Shown: positions 16,562 through 25,808, counted from the stretch's first letter. The stretch: DNA of 38,640 bases from Paracoccaceae bacterium (GCA_022763485.1 JALEGX010000143.1:1-38640), one strand, 5' to 3'. The notes: generated from the sequence alone by a model not told the origin. Made by a program: numbers and translations.

Positions 16562-16571
16562 GCGCATCCTC

Positions 16572-17510
16572 TCAGGATTTGGGATCCGTGGCCGCGCGCG
16601 CTTTGGTGCGATCCAGACCCAGACGACGTTCCCGCCAGACCACCAACGCATTGGCGCTGACCACCAGCGCTGCGCCAGCCAGCATGATCGCGGTGGGAAG
16701 TTCGGCAAACCAGACATATCCGATGACAATGGCAAACAGCATCGAGCTGTAGTCAAAGGGCGCCAACATCGAAGCGGGTGCAAATCGGTAAGAGGCCGTG
16801 ACAAGGATCTGCGCCAAACCGCCGACCAGCCCGGCCCCGACCAGCATCAGCATCACCTTCCAATCCGGCACGACCCAGCCAAAGGGCAGCGTCAGCAGAG
16901 ATAGCAACGATGCCGTGGCCGAGAAGTAGAACACGATGGCAGCAGTATGTTCTGTGCGGACCAGTTGCCGGATGTGGATCTGCACCAAGGCACGGGCCAG
17001 GGTGGCCAGCAGGATGCACAGCGCCCCGATGGCGGCCATGTCCGACAGGCCCGCACTGCTGCCCAGCCGGGGCCAGAGCATGATCAGAACCCCCAGCAAG
17101 CCAATGGTGACGGCCGTGATCCGGATCAGACGGATGCGTTCCCCAAGCAGCAGTGCGGCCAGAAGGACGGTGAAGATGGGCGTGCCGTAGCCGATTGCCG
17201 TGACTTCGGGCAGAGGCAGAAGTCCCAGACCGGTAAAGGTCAGCCCCATCGCGGTTGTGCCCAGCACACCACGCCAGACATGGCCCCAGGGGGTCGTCAC
17301 CCGCAGCCCCTGGCTCAGCTCACCGCGAAAGGCCAGCCAGACCAGAATGACCGGAATGGCAAAGAAGCTGCGAAAGAACACGGCTTCGCCCGCCGGCACA
17401 TGGTCGGCCGTGGCCTTGATGATGGCAGAGAGCATCGTGAACAGGCCGATGGCTGTTGTTTTCAACAGAATGGCGAGCAGCGGTCGATGCGATGTTAAGG
17501 ATTCGGGCAT
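16572..17510 (-). CDS. DMT-superfamily (EamA) transporter
   Basis: The 312-residue protein has about ten hydrophobic helices arranged as two EamA halves of five helices each, the usual pattern of the drug/metabolite transporter superfamily. The two halves meet near residue 150. The RGVLGTTAMGLTFTGLGLLPLPEVTAIGYGTPIFTVLLA segment at about 79-117 is the family's signature end of the first half. The substrate is unknown. It is divergent from the malonyl-CoA synthetase gene, with 93 bases between. Confidence 0.85.
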   Translation of the reverse strand: MPESLTSHRPLLAILLKTTAIGLFTMLSAIIKATADHVPAGEAVFFRSFFAIPVILVWLAFRGELSQGLRVTTPWGHVWRGVLGTTAMGLTFTGLGLLPLPEVTAIGYGTPIFTVLLAALLLGERIRLIRITAVTIGLLGVLIMLWPRLGSSAGLSDMAAIGALCILLATLARALVQIHIRQLVRTEHTAAIVFYFSATASLLSLLTLPFGWVVPDWKVMLMLVGAGLVGGLAQILVTASYRFAPASMLAPFDYSSMLFAIVIGYVWFAELPTAIMLAGAALVVSANALVVWRERRLGLDRTKARAATDPKS

Positions 17511-17603
17511 GCTGCGACCCTGCGCCCCGGCTTGGCAAAGATCAACGGGTTGATTCCGGAACCTGAGCGCATATCAGATATGCGCAAGTGAACGGAGAAC
17601 CCA

Positions 17604-19106
17604 ATGTACGACCAGAACCACCTGATTTCCCGCCTGCGCGCCGCGTCTCTGGGGCATGAAACACGGAACTTTGCCGTGTTCCCGGCCCGGGCCAGTGTGA
17701 CATTCGGTGAGCTGTTCGCCGGGGCCGAGCGCAACGCCGCAGCCTTGGTGGCAATGGGGGTGCAGCCCGGCGACCGCGTGGCCGTGCAGGTTCACAAGAC
17801 GATTGAGGCGATCCAGCTGTATCTTGGAACGGTGATGGCGGGCGGTGTCTTTCTGCCGCTGAACACGGCCTATACCACGGCCGAGGTGGCGTATTTCCTG
17901 GGCGACGCAACGCCGCGCGTGCTGGTTTGTGATCCCGAGCGGGCGGACGACCTGCAATCGGTTGCAGGGGACGCAAAGGTTGTGACCCTGGATGCCAACG
18001 GGGCCGGCTCGCTGACCGATGCGGTCGTGGGCCGTGGCGGCTTCGAGCCCGTTGCGCGCAGGGCCGATGATCTGGCGGCGATCCTCTATACCTCCGGCAC
18101 CACGGGCCGGTCCAAGGGCGCGATGCTGAGCCATGAAAACCTGGCCTCCAACTCAACGATGCTGAAAGAATACTGGCAGTTTTCGGATCACGACGTGCTG
18201 ATCCACGCGTTGCCGATCTTTCACACGCATGGCCTGTTCGTGGCGACCAATGTTGCCCTGTTTGCCGGGGCCAAGGTGGTCTTTCTGTCCGGTTTTGACG
18301 CCGGTGCCATCCTGGATGCGATGCCGACGGCCACGGCGTTGATGGGGGTTCCCACCTTCTATACCCGCCTGCTGGCAGAGGAGCAGCTGACCCGTGATCG
18401 GGCGGCGAACATGCGCCTTTTCATCTCCGGCTCGGCCCCATTGCTGGTCGACACCCATGAACAGTGGGAGGCACGTACCGGGCATAGGATCCTTGAACGC
18501 TATGGCATGACCGAAACAAATATGAGCACTTCCAATCCCTATGACGGCGAACGACGCGCGGGAACGGTTGGTTTTCCCTTGCCCGGCGTTGAGGCGCGGA
18601 TCATGACGGATGGAGCCGAAGTGCCGGACGGCGATATCGGCGTGCTGGAAGTGCGCGGCGCAAACGTGTTCCAGGGCTATTGGCAGATGCCGGAAAAAAC
18701 CGCCGAAGAACTGCGCCCGGATGGTTGGTTCATTACCGGCGACATGGCAAAGCGGGACGCGGACGGCTACATCACCATCGTCGGACGAGAGAAAGACCTG
18801 GTGATCACCGGCGGGTTCAACGTCTACCCCAAGGAGGTGGAAAGCCTGATCGACGATATTCCGGGCGTTCTGGAAAGCGCGGTGATCGGCGTGCCGCACC
18901 CGGATTTTGGCGAGGCGGTTGTGGCCGTGGTCGTCCCCTCCTCGGATGCGCTGACGGCTGAGGCGGTTGCTGCTGCGCTGGCGACCGATCTGGCAAAATT
19001 CAAACAGCCCAAACAGGTGATCCTGGTGCCCGAACTGCCCCGCAATACGATGGGCAAGGTGCAGAAAAAAGCCCTGCGCGAAGAGCACGCAGGGCTGTTT
19101 GCCTAA
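17604..19106 (+). CDS. matB: Malonyl-CoA synthetase (malonate-CoA ligase)
   Basis: The 500-residue product is an acyl-adenylate-forming enzyme. The ATP P-loop TSGTTGRSKG lies at 163-172, and the A5 region ERYGMTETNM and the acyl-lysine region near the C-terminus (PRNTMGKVQKK) are complete. Two segments, ALPIFHTHGLFVATN and TSNPYDGERRAGTVGFPLPG, closely match the MatB group that activates malonate to malonyl-CoA. No malonate transporter or malonyl-CoA decarboxylase lies beside it here. The divergent DMT transporter could be linked, but that is guesswork. Confidence 0.87.
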   Translation: MYDQNHLISRLRAASLGHETRNFAVFPARASVTFGELFAGAERNAAALVAMGVQPGDRVAVQVHKTIEAIQLYLGTVMAGGVFLPLNTAYTTAEVAYFLGDATPRVLVCDPERADDLQSVAGDAKVVTLDANGAGSLTDAVVGRGGFEPVARRADDLAAILYTSGTTGRSKGAMLSHENLASNSTMLKEYWQFSDHDVLIHALPIFHTHGLFVATNVALFAGAKVVFLSGFDAGAILDAMPTATALMGVPTFYTRLLAEEQLTRDRAANMRLFISGSAPLLVDTHEQWEARTGHRILERYGMTETNMSTSNPYDGERRAGTVGFPLPGVEARIMTDGAEVPDGDIGVLEVRGANVFQGYWQMPEKTAEELRPDGWFITGDMAKRDADGYITIVGREKDLVITGGFNVYPKEVESLIDDIPGVLESAVIGVPHPDFGEAVVAVVVPSSDALTAEAVAAALATDLAKFKQPKQVILVPELPRNTMGKVQKKALREEHAGLFA

Positions 19107-19122
19107 CGGACTGCCTTTTCGG

Positions 19123-19749
19123 TCACGGGGCGCTGGGGGCGGCTTCGCGCCGCTCCTGCAGCGCTTGTGACAGGATCTGAACCGCGGAATTCAGGAACAA
19201 CCCCGCCATGATCCCGGCAACGATCAGGTCGGGCCAGCCCGACGCGGTGCCCCAGACCCCCAATGCCGCAATCATCACCGCTACGTTGCCGATGGCGTCA
19301 TTGCGCGAACACAGCCAGACCGATCGCACATTGGCGTCCCCGTCCTTGTAGCGGACCAAAAGCAGGACCGAGAGCAGGTTGGCCGCCAGCGCCATGAAGC
19401 CGATCACCCCCATGATATGTGCCTGTGGCACTCCCACGACAAAGACCTGGTAAACCGTGGATCCGAAGACCCAGAGCCCCATCAGCAGCAGGCTTACACC
19501 CTTGGCCATCGCCGCCATGGCGCGGGTCCGCAGCGAGGCACCGATGACCGCCAGAGAAATGCCATAGGTCAGCGCATCCCCCAGGAAATCCAGCGCATCG
19601 GCCTTCAGCGCCTGCGACCCGGACAATTGCCCGGCTCCCATTTCCACCGCAAACATCCCCGCGTTGATCGCGATGACCAGCCACAGGCGCCGTTTGTAAT
19701 CCGCTGAAAGCCCTTCAAACCGGGCAGAGTGGCCGCAACATCCTGACAT
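19123..19749 (-). CDS. Cation diffusion facilitator-type transporter, short form
   Basis: The 208-residue protein starts MSGCCGHSARFEGL and has five to six membrane helices. The metal-binding Asp/His positions of the cation efflux family are seen as ADALDFLGDAL in the second helix and CSRNDAIGNVAV in the fifth. It lacks the C-terminal cytoplasmic domain of the larger family members. The frame continues to 19842, but AAGGAC a few bases before 19749 decides the start. Its promoter has the layout of a MerR-controlled promoter, and the MerR gene is divergent, so it is probably a metal-inducible exporter of Zn, Cd or a similar metal. Confidence 0.85.
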   Translation of the reverse strand: MSGCCGHSARFEGLSADYKRRLWLVIAINAGMFAVEMGAGQLSGSQALKADALDFLGDALTYGISLAVIGASLRTRAMAAMAKGVSLLLMGLWVFGSTVYQVFVVGVPQAHIMGVIGFMALAANLLSVLLLVRYKDGDANVRSVWLCSRNDAIGNVAVMIAALGVWGTASGWPDLIVAGIMAGLFLNSAVQILSQALQERREAAPSAP

Positions 19750-19780
19750 TTCGACTTGTCCTTTTTTCCGAGTCGCAGCC

Positions 19781-19811
19781 AAGATAGGACCTCTAGTAAC
19801 TAGAGGTTCAA
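19781..19811 (-). promoter_or_regulatory. MerR-type promoter with operator for the CDF transporter gene
   Basis: On the minus strand, the -35 TTGAAC (complement of 19806-19811) and -10 TATCTT (complement of 19781-19786) are 19 bases apart, the stretched spacing of MerR-family promoters. The 19-bp perfect dyad ACCTCTAGTAACTAGAGGT (19789-19807) spans the spacer. The MerR-type gene starts 16 bases to the right on the plus strand. Confidence 0.85.
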
Positions 19812-19823
19812 GAGGGGTCAGCC

Positions 19824-20237
19824 ATGTTTTCCATCGGGGCATTGTCGCGACAGACCGGCGTCAAGGTTCCCACCATCCGGTACTACGAACAGATCGGATT
19901 GCTGCCCGCCGCAGAACGCAATGGCGGCAATCAGAGGCGCTACAGCCAGTCCGGAATGGATGCGCTGGGCTTTATCAAGCACGCACGGGATCTGGGCTTT
20001 TCGCTGGATGACATCCGGGGATTGATGGCGCTGGACGGGCATCTGGGGGCCGATTGCGCTCAGGCCAACAGAATGGCGGCGTCGCAGCTGGAAAATGTCC
20101 GGTCCCGTATTGAACGGCTGAAACGACTGGAGGCAGAGCTGGAGCGTATTGCGCAGCTCTGCGACGGGGGCGGTGGTCAATGCAAGGTGCTGACCGCGCT
20201 GGGGGATCACAGCCAGTGCGGCGGCGATCACGATTGA
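19824..20237 (+). CDS. MerR-family metal-responsive regulator
   Basis: The 137-residue protein begins with the MerR DNA-binding segment IGALSRQTGVKVPTIRYYEQIGLLPAAERNGGNQRRYS. A long coiled-coil helix follows (about 80-112), and the metal-site region holds Cys74 in GADCAQ and further cysteines near 112 and 119 (LCDGGGGQC) plus a late Cys-Gly-Gly-Asp-His tail. This cysteine layout is like ZntR and CadR, which sense zinc or cadmium. It is divergent from the transporter gene and shares the perfect dyad operator. Confidence 0.9.
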   Translation: MFSIGALSRQTGVKVPTIRYYEQIGLLPAAERNGGNQRRYSQSGMDALGFIKHARDLGFSLDDIRGLMALDGHLGADCAQANRMAASQLENVRSRIERLKRLEAELERIAQLCDGGGGQCKVLTALGDHSQCGGDHD

Positions 20238-21182
20238 TCAGACAAGCAGATAGAGCAGCGCGTTCAGCGTCACGAAGGCCGCAGTCGTTGCAACCAGCAT
20301 CGCCAGCGAGGCCGCCCCTTCCAGCCCCTGTTTCTGGGCAAGCACCGTGTAGATCCCGAACATCGGCATCGCCGCAGACAGGATCACGGCGCTGTGCAGC
20401 GCTGGCGACAGGGCAATCCAGCCCGCAGCCGTCAGGACCAGTACCGCCAGGGTGACCAGCGCGGGGTGCAAGAGAAGTTTGGTCAGGGTGATCTGTGCCG
20501 CCAGCCCGCGGTTGCCATGCAGCGGCAGCCCGACAAGGGACCCCCCGATCACCACCAGCGACAGGGCCGAAGCCGAAGCGGCCAGCATGCCCGTCAAACG
20601 CATGAAGGGTGCGGGCAGGGGGATTTGAACCATCGACACCAGCAGCCCCAGCAGCAAACCGATCACCATCGGCATGCGCAGCACATTCAGCAGGATGGTT
20701 CCGATCTGGCGCAGCCGCGTCCCTTCGCCTTTGCCCCCGGCGCTTTCCATCAGCATCAGACAGATAGGCACCAGCAGGATGTTTTCGACCAGCAGATTGA
20801 GGGCAAGAATGACCTCGGCCTGGGTCGGGAAGGCCAGCAGCATGATCGGGAAGCCGATGAAAGCATTGTTGGGGCAGGTCGATCCCATAACCCCCAGCGC
20901 GCGACGCTGCGGATCCGTGCCGCGCAGGGTGAACAGCAGCCAGGACAGGATGATCGTGGCCACCCCGCCCAACGCATAGGCCGCCATATAGTCGGGATGA
21001 AAGACATCCGCGACCTGCCGCGATGCAACCGCGTTGAACAGCAGGGCGGGCAGCGCGATGTTCAGAACGTATTTGCCCAGCACCCGCATGTCGCTTTGTG
21101 CGAACCACCCCTTTGAAACAACAAGATAACCCAGGGCTATCGCACCGTAGATCGGAAAGGTGATGGCCAGGATCTGGGTCAT
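20238..21182 (-). CDS. AEC-family (auxin efflux carrier type) permease
   Basis: The 314-residue product has about ten hydrophobic helices. The first, TQILAITFPIYGAIALGYLVV, and the later segment GVMGSTCPNNAFIGFPIMLLAFP, with conserved Asn-Pro-like residues at the pseudo-symmetric centre, match the AEC transporter family, which carries organic anions such as malonate or other carboxylates. The substrate is not predicted. It is last in a minus-strand run with the HD-domain gene and aroC, whose stop/start codons overlap by four bases. Confidence 0.85.
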   Translation of the reverse strand: MTQILAITFPIYGAIALGYLVVSKGWFAQSDMRVLGKYVLNIALPALLFNAVASRQVADVFHPDYMAAYALGGVATIILSWLLFTLRGTDPQRRALGVMGSTCPNNAFIGFPIMLLAFPTQAEVILALNLLVENILLVPICLMLMESAGGKGEGTRLRQIGTILLNVLRMPMVIGLLLGLLVSMVQIPLPAPFMRLTGMLAASASALSLVVIGGSLVGLPLHGNRGLAAQITLTKLLLHPALVTLAVLVLTAAGWIALSPALHSAVILSAAMPMFGIYTVLAQKQGLEGAASLAMLVATTAAFVTLNALLYLLV

Positions 21183-21856
21183 GTCAGTAGATCAACCCAG
21201 TGCTGCGGCAGGTCCGTGTCGATCTCTTTCGCCAGCTGCTCCAGGTAGGCCAGCATCAGGCGGGCGCGCTTTTCTGCGATCTCACGGCCCTTTGCTGTCA
21301 CCATTTCGCCGGGCAGTTGCAGCAGCTTAAGATGCCAGTGGTCGATGGACCAGTTTTGGTCGTCTAAATCGCGCGCCGCAGCGAAGGGATCGGCTGGATC
21401 ATAGACTGCGCGCCCCATGCTGCCTGCCACGATGAAGGTGCGGGCAATGCCGATGGCACCCAGTGCGTCCAGCCGATCGGCATCGCGCAGGATATGCGCC
21501 TCGGTCGATTGCGCGGGGATGCCAGCGGAATAGCTGTGGGCGGCGATGGCGTGTTGGGTGGCTTTGATCTCGGCATCGGAAAATCCCAGCTCGCGCAGGA
21601 TCGGTTCGGCCTGCTGGGCCGACAGGGTCGAGGCCTCGGCCCGGTTCGGGGCGTCCTTGGGCAGGTTGACCAGATCATGCAGATAGGCGGCAGCCATCAG
21701 CACCCGCAGATCGGCGTCGGATTTGTCTCCGTTCTCGTTCCGGGCAATGCGGTGGGCGTTGGTCCAGACGCGATCCAGATGGGCAAGATCATGGGCGGGA
21801 TCCTGCTCCATCCGCTGCGCAACGATCCGGCGCAGCCGCGTGCGAAGCGCGTCCAT
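21179..21856 (-). CDS. HD-domain phosphohydrolase-like protein
   Basis: The 225-residue protein has a metal-binding HD-superfamily layout: HDLAHLDRVW near 22-31, YLHDLVNLP near 58-66, HAIAAHSYSAG near 107-117 and the Asp in DADRLDALGAIG. It resembles the YedJ-type HD proteins, which are phosphohydrolases of uncertain substrate. Its stop overlaps the AEC permease start (ATGA), and its start overlaps the aroC stop. So the three genes form one operon. Confidence 0.85.
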   Translation of the reverse strand: MDALRTRLRRIVAQRMEQDPAHDLAHLDRVWTNAHRIARNENGDKSDADLRVLMAAAYLHDLVNLPKDAPNRAEASTLSAQQAEPILRELGFSDAEIKATQHAIAAHSYSAGIPAQSTEAHILRDADRLDALGAIGIARTFIVAGSMGRAVYDPADPFAAARDLDDQNWSIDHWHLKLLQLPGEMVTAKGREIAEKRARLMLAYLEQLAKEIDTDLPQHWVDLLT

Positions 21857-22962
21857 CAGCCGATGGTGCCCTGATTTTCGCCGATCTGGCCGCGGTGCAG
21901 CAGCAGGTGATCCAGGATCACGCAGGCCATCATCGCTTCGGCCACCGGTACGGCACGGATGCCGACGCAGGGGTCATGGCGGCCCTTGGTGATGACCTCG
22001 ATGGGGGAGCCATCCTTGCGGATCGACTGGCGCGGGGTCAGGATCGAAGAGGTCGGCTTGACCGCGAAGCGCACCACGACGTCCTGCCCGGTGGAAATGC
22101 CGCCCAGGATGCCGCCCGCGTGGTTCGACGAATAGACCGGCTGGCCGTCATTGCCGAGGAAGATCTCATCCGCGTTTTCCGAGCCGCGCAGCATGGCGGC
22201 GGCCATACCTTCACCGATTTCCACACCTTTAACGGCGTTGATCGACATCATCGCTGCGGCCAGATCGGTGTCGAGCTTGCCATAGATCGGTGCACCAAGG
22301 CCCGCAGGCACATTGCGGGCGACAACTTCGACGATGGCCCCGACCGAGTCGTGGTCCTTGCGCAGCTTCTGCAGGTAGTCTTCCCAGCTTTGCGCGGTGG
22401 CGGCGTCCTGCGGGATCCAGAAGTCGTTCTGGTCGATGGCGTCCCAGTCGAATTTGGACCGGTCAATCTCCAGCTCGCCCATGCGGGTCATGTAACCCTT
22501 GATTTCAAGGTTCGGAACCAGCGCTTTGATCGCTTCGCGCGCCACACCGCCTGCGGCGACACGGGCAGCGGTTTCGCGGGCAGAGCTGCGTCCGCCGCCG
22601 CGGTAGTCTCGGTTGCCGTATTTCTGGTGATAGGTGATGTCGGCGTGACCGGGGCGGAAGGTCTGGGCAATCTCGCCATAGTCCCGCGAGCGTTGGTCGG
22701 TGTTTTCGATCATCAACTGGATCGGCGTGCCGGTGGATTTGCCTTCGAATACGCCCGACAGGATTTTCACCGCGTCCGGTTCATTTCGCTGGGTGGTGTT
22801 CTTGTTCTGGCCCGGGCGGCGCTTGTCGAGCCACTGTTGCAGCATGTCCGCTTCGATCGGAACGTTCGGTGGGCAGCCGTCCACGGTGGCGCCCAGCGCA
22901 GGTCCGTGGCTTTCACCCCAGGTGGTGACGCGGAAGAGGTGGCCAAAACTGTTCATCGACAT
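21856..22962 (-). CDS. aroC: Chorismate synthase
   Basis: AroC makes chorismate from 5-enolpyruvylshikimate 3-phosphate with reduced FMN, the last common step to aromatic amino acids. The 368-residue protein is of normal length. The three signature regions are seen: GESHGPALG near 17-25, [22 protein letters not shown] near 119-140 and [15 protein letters not shown] near 290-304. AAAGGAG lies a suitable distance upstream of the ATG. The HD gene and the AEC permease follow in the same operon. Confidence 0.96.
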   Translation of the reverse strand: MSMNSFGHLFRVTTWGESHGPALGATVDGCPPNVPIEADMLQQWLDKRRPGQNKNTTQRNEPDAVKILSGVFEGKSTGTPIQLMIENTDQRSRDYGEIAQTFRPGHADITYHQKYGNRDYRGGGRSSARETAARVAAGGVAREAIKALVPNLEIKGYMTRMGELEIDRSKFDWDAIDQNDFWIPQDAATAQSWEDYLQKLRKDHDSVGAIVEVVARNVPAGLGAPIYGKLDTDLAAAMMSINAVKGVEIGEGMAAAMLRGSENADEIFLGNDGQPVYSSNHAGGILGGISTGQDVVVRFAVKPTSSILTPRQSIRKDGSPIEVITKGRHDPCVGIRAVPVAEAMMACVILDHLLLHRGQIGENQGTIG

Positions 22963-23144
22963 GCGCGGGTCTCCTTTGCGGAACCGTGATTAGCGGGGTG
23001 GGGGCAATCGAACAAGCGGATTCGCGGTCGCGGCCCCCATGCATCGCTGGGGCTGCGAAGGTGTGGCGCAATGGCCGACCGGGCTGATCGTTTTGGACAA
23101 CGGTTCAGTTTGCAGGATCGTTGAGGCCAGTTCCCCGCGGCTGC

Positions 23145-23173
23145 TTGTGTTTGGCGTTGCTCCGTCCTAGTCT
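23145..23173 (+). promoter_or_regulatory. Candidate promoter of the thiBPQ transcript
   Basis: TTGTGT (23145-23150) and TAGTCT (23168-23173) are 17 bases apart. The predicted transcript start, near 23180, falls exactly at the beginning of the TPP riboswitch, which supports this promoter. Each box matches the consensus at four of six bases. Confidence 0.4.
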
Positions 23174-23178
23174 GCGCG

Positions 23179-23266
23179 CCACCTCGGGGTGCTCCGGATC
23201 GCCGGTGCTGAGATGACACCCGTTGAACCTGAACCGGATCATACCGGCGGAGGGAAGGTCTGTGGA
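23179..23266 (+). promoter_or_regulatory. TPP riboswitch (THI element)
   Basis: The conserved aptamer blocks are readable: GGGGTGC near 23186, GCTGAGATGACACCC near 23207, TTGAACCTGAACCGGAT near 23224 and the GGCGGAGGGAA junction near 23247. The arms CCACCT and AGGT/GTGG can close P1. Downstream, TCTCCATCC (about 23269-23277) can pair with GGATGAGA (about 23298-23305), which would bury the Shine-Dalgarno and the thiB start when thiamine diphosphate is bound. Control is probably at translation. Confidence 0.93.
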
Positions 23267-23304
23267 ATTCTCCATCCCTGCCTGACGCCGCAAAGGAGGA
23301 TGAG

Positions 23305-24282
23305 ATGAAACATCTTGCATTTGCAGCGGGACTTCTGAGCGCAACGGCGGCCTTCGCCGAAACGCGGGAACTGACCGTTTATACCTATGACAGCTTCGTG
23401 TCCGACTGGGGCCCCGGCCCGGCGGTGGAAAAGGCGTTTGAAGAGGTCTGCGGATGCGACCTGAAACTGGTCGGCGCCGGTGATGGCGCGGCACTGCTGG
23501 CGCGGGTCAAGCTGGAAGGCGCGCGTTCGGATGCGGATATCGTGCTGGGTCTGGACACCAACCTGACGGCAGCTGCCGCAGAAACCGGCCTGTTCGCCCC
23601 GTCGGGCGTGCGTGCGGACTACGCCCTGCCGGTAAGCTGGGAAGATCCGCTGTTCGTGCCCTATGACTGGGGCTATTTCGCCTTTGTACACAACGCCGAT
23701 GCGGCGGCGCCCGGTGATTTCAAGGCGCTGGCTGCCAGCGACAAGAAGATCGTGATCCAGGATCCGCGCTCTTCCACCCCCGGTCTGGGCCTGCTGCTGT
23801 GGGTCAAGGCGGCTTATGGGGAAGACGCCCCCGCGATCTGGGAAGGTTTGGCGGACAACGTCGTGACCGTGACCAAGGGCTGGTCCGAAGCATACGGCAT
23901 GTTCCTGGAAGGAGAGGCCGATATGGTGCTGTCCTACACCACTTCGCCCGCATACCACCTGATTGCCGAGGAAGATTCCTCGAAGGCGGCGGCCCCGTTT
24001 GCCGAAGGCCACTACATGCAGGTTGAGGTCGCTGGCAAACTGGCTGCCACCGATCAGCCCGAGCTGGCGGATCAATTCCTGTCGTTCATGGTGTCGGATG
24101 CGTTCCAATCGATCATTCCGACCACCAACTGGATGTATCCGGCGGTGACCCCGGCGGCAGGTCTGCCCGAAGGGTTCGAAACTCTGGTGACCCCGGAAAA
24201 ATCCCTGCTGTTGCCCGCAGCAGATGCGGCAGCCGTGCGTGATGCGGCGCTGGATGAATGGCTGACCGCGCTCAGCCGCTAA
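23305..24282 (+). CDS. thiB: Thiamine ABC transporter substrate-binding protein
   Basis: ThiB binds thiamine or its phosphates in the periplasm and delivers them to ThiPQ. The 325-residue product has a signal peptide (cleavage near AFA-ETR at 18/19) and the ThiB opening RELTVYTYDSFVSDWGPG, with FEEVCGCDLKLVGAGD following. Segments such as SWEDPLFVPYDWGYFAFVHN and VLSYTTSPAYHL are typical. AAAGGAGG lies just before the ATG at 23305. It is first in thiBPQ, behind a TPP riboswitch, and overlaps thiP by 25 bases. Confidence 0.94.
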   Translation: MKHLAFAAGLLSATAAFAETRELTVYTYDSFVSDWGPGPAVEKAFEEVCGCDLKLVGAGDGAALLARVKLEGARSDADIVLGLDTNLTAAAAETGLFAPSGVRADYALPVSWEDPLFVPYDWGYFAFVHNADAAAPGDFKALAASDKKIVIQDPRSSTPGLGLLLWVKAAYGEDAPAIWEGLADNVVTVTKGWSEAYGMFLEGEADMVLSYTTSPAYHLIAEEDSSKAAAPFAEGHYMQVEVAGKLAATDQPELADQFLSFMVSDAFQSIIPTTNWMYPAVTPAAGLPEGFETLVTPEKSLLLPAADAAAVRDAALDEWLTALSR

Positions 24283-25808
24283 GCCCCTGGCCCGGTATTC
24301 TGGCCGCCACAGGCGTGGCGGCCCTGATCCTGGGCACACTGGTTGCAGTGGTCCTGCGGGCCGAGGCCGGGACCGGCCTTGGCGCATCCGATTGGGCCGC
24401 GCTGCGCTTTACCCTGGTGCAAGCCAGCCTTTCGGCCCTGTTCAGTGTTGGTCTGGCTGTTCCCGTTGCCCGTGCGCTGGCGCGACGGCGGTTCCCCGGA
24501 CGTCGGGTGCTGATTGCGCTTCTGGGCGCGCCCTTCATTCTGCCCGTGATCGTCGCCATTCTGGGCCTGCTCGAAGTCTTCGGACGGGCCGGGTGGGTCA
24601 GCCAGGGGCTTGGCCTCTTCGGGTTGGAGCCGATCCGGATTTACGGGCTCCACGGTGTTGTTCTGGCGCATGTCTTCTTCAACCTGCCCTTGGCGACCCG
24701 GCTGATCCTGCAGGGATGGCAGGAAATTCCGGCCGAGCGGTTCCGGCTGGCGGCACAGCTGAATATTGAAGGTGCATCTATGTTCCGTCTGCTGGAGCTG
24801 CCCATGCTGCGGCAGGTGGTTCCGGGGGTTCTGGCTGTGGTCTTCGCCATCTGCCTGACCAGCTTTGCGGTGGCTCTGACGCTTGGGGGCGGCCCAAGGG
24901 CGACCACCATCGAACTGGCGATCTATCAGGCGTTCAGGTTCGATTTTGACCTTGGCCGCGCTGCGCTTCTGTCTGCCGTGCAGCTGATCCTGACCGGAAC
25001 GGCGGCCTTTCTGGCGTTGAAAGTGTCGTTGGGTGAAGGCTTCGGCGGCGGTCTGGACCGGCAGGTGCGACGCTGGGACGGCCGCGGGAGCCGGGTGCTG
25101 GATGCGGTTTGGATCTTGTTGGCTGGGGCCTTTCTGTTGCTGCCGCTGGCCGCGATTGTCCTTTCTGGGGTACCGGGGCTGCTGGAGCTGCCACCCGTGG
25201 TCGTGCGGGCGGCGCTGACCTCTGTCGGGGTTGCCTTGGTCAGCACGCTGATCCTGCTTTTGCTGGCGCTGCCGATGGCGGCGGCCGTGGCGTTGGGCCG
25301 TGCGGGCGCGGTTGAGATGTCGGGCATCCTTGGGCTTGCCGCGTCCCCTCTGGTGATCGGAACGGGGCTGTTCATCGTGATCTTTCCCATCGCCGATCCT
25401 TTCGATTTCGCCCTGCCTGTGACTGCGGTGGTCAATGCCGTGATGGCACTGCCCTTTGCGCTGCGCATCCTTGTGCCGCGCGCGCGGGCCGTTGTCGCCC
25501 GCTATGGGCGGTTGGGGCTGTCGCTGGACATGGGCGGCTGGTCCTTTGTGCGGTGGGTGTTGTTGCCCCGAATGCGGCCACAGATCGGCTTTGCCGCCGG
25601 GCTGGGGGCGGCGTTGTCCATGGGGGATCTGGGGGTAATCGCTCTTTTTGCCGATCCCGAATTGGCGACCTTGCCCTTGCAGATCTATCGCTTGATGGGG
25701 GCTTATCGGATGGAGGCCGCGGCAGGCGCGGCCCTGTTGTTGCTGGCGCTGTCGATGGGACTATTCTGGCTGCTGGACCGTGGAGGACGTTGGCATGCTG
25801 AAGCTTGA
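24258..25808 (+). CDS. thiP: Thiamine ABC transporter permease
   Basis: The 516-residue membrane protein carries two binding-protein-dependent permease halves, each with about six helices. The EAA-type loops are visible as GWQEIPAERFRLAAQLNIEGA near 157-177 and RYGRLGLSLDMGGWS near 415-429. The double-length layout is the norm for ThiP. The start overlaps the end of thiB by 25 bases in another frame, and the stop overlaps the thiQ start by 14 bases, so all three genes are tightly linked. Confidence 0.92.
   Translation: MADRAQPLSPWPGILAATGVAALILGTLVAVVLRAEAGTGLGASDWAALRFTLVQASLSALFSVGLAVPVARALARRRFPGRRVLIALLGAPFILPVIVAILGLLEVFGRAGWVSQGLGLFGLEPIRIYGLHGVVLAHVFFNLPLATRLILQGWQEIPAERFRLAAQLNIEGASMFRLLELPMLRQVVPGVLAVVFAICLTSFAVALTLGGGPRATTIELAIYQAFRFDFDLGRAALLSAVQLILTGTAAFLALKVSLGEGFGGGLDRQVRRWDGRGSRVLDAVWILLAGAFLLLPLAAIVLSGVPGLLELPPVVVRAALTSVGVALVSTLILLLLALPMAAAVALGRAGAVEMSGILGLAASPLVIGTGLFIVIFPIADPFDFALPVTAVVNAVMALPFALRILVPRARAVVARYGRLGLSLDMGGWSFVRWVLLPRMRPQIGFAAGLGAALSMGDLGVIALFADPELATLPLQIYRLMGAYRMEAAAGAALLLLALSMGLFWLLDRGGRWHAEA

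Noticed and set aside
21895..22989. Plus-strand frame of 364 codons opposite aroC
   Set aside because: aroC is clear by sequence signatures and ribosome site; the opposing frame is a shadow.
23239..24387. Minus-strand frame of 382 codons opposite thiB
   Set aside because: thiB has a signal peptide, a ribosome site and a riboswitch; the opposite frame has none.
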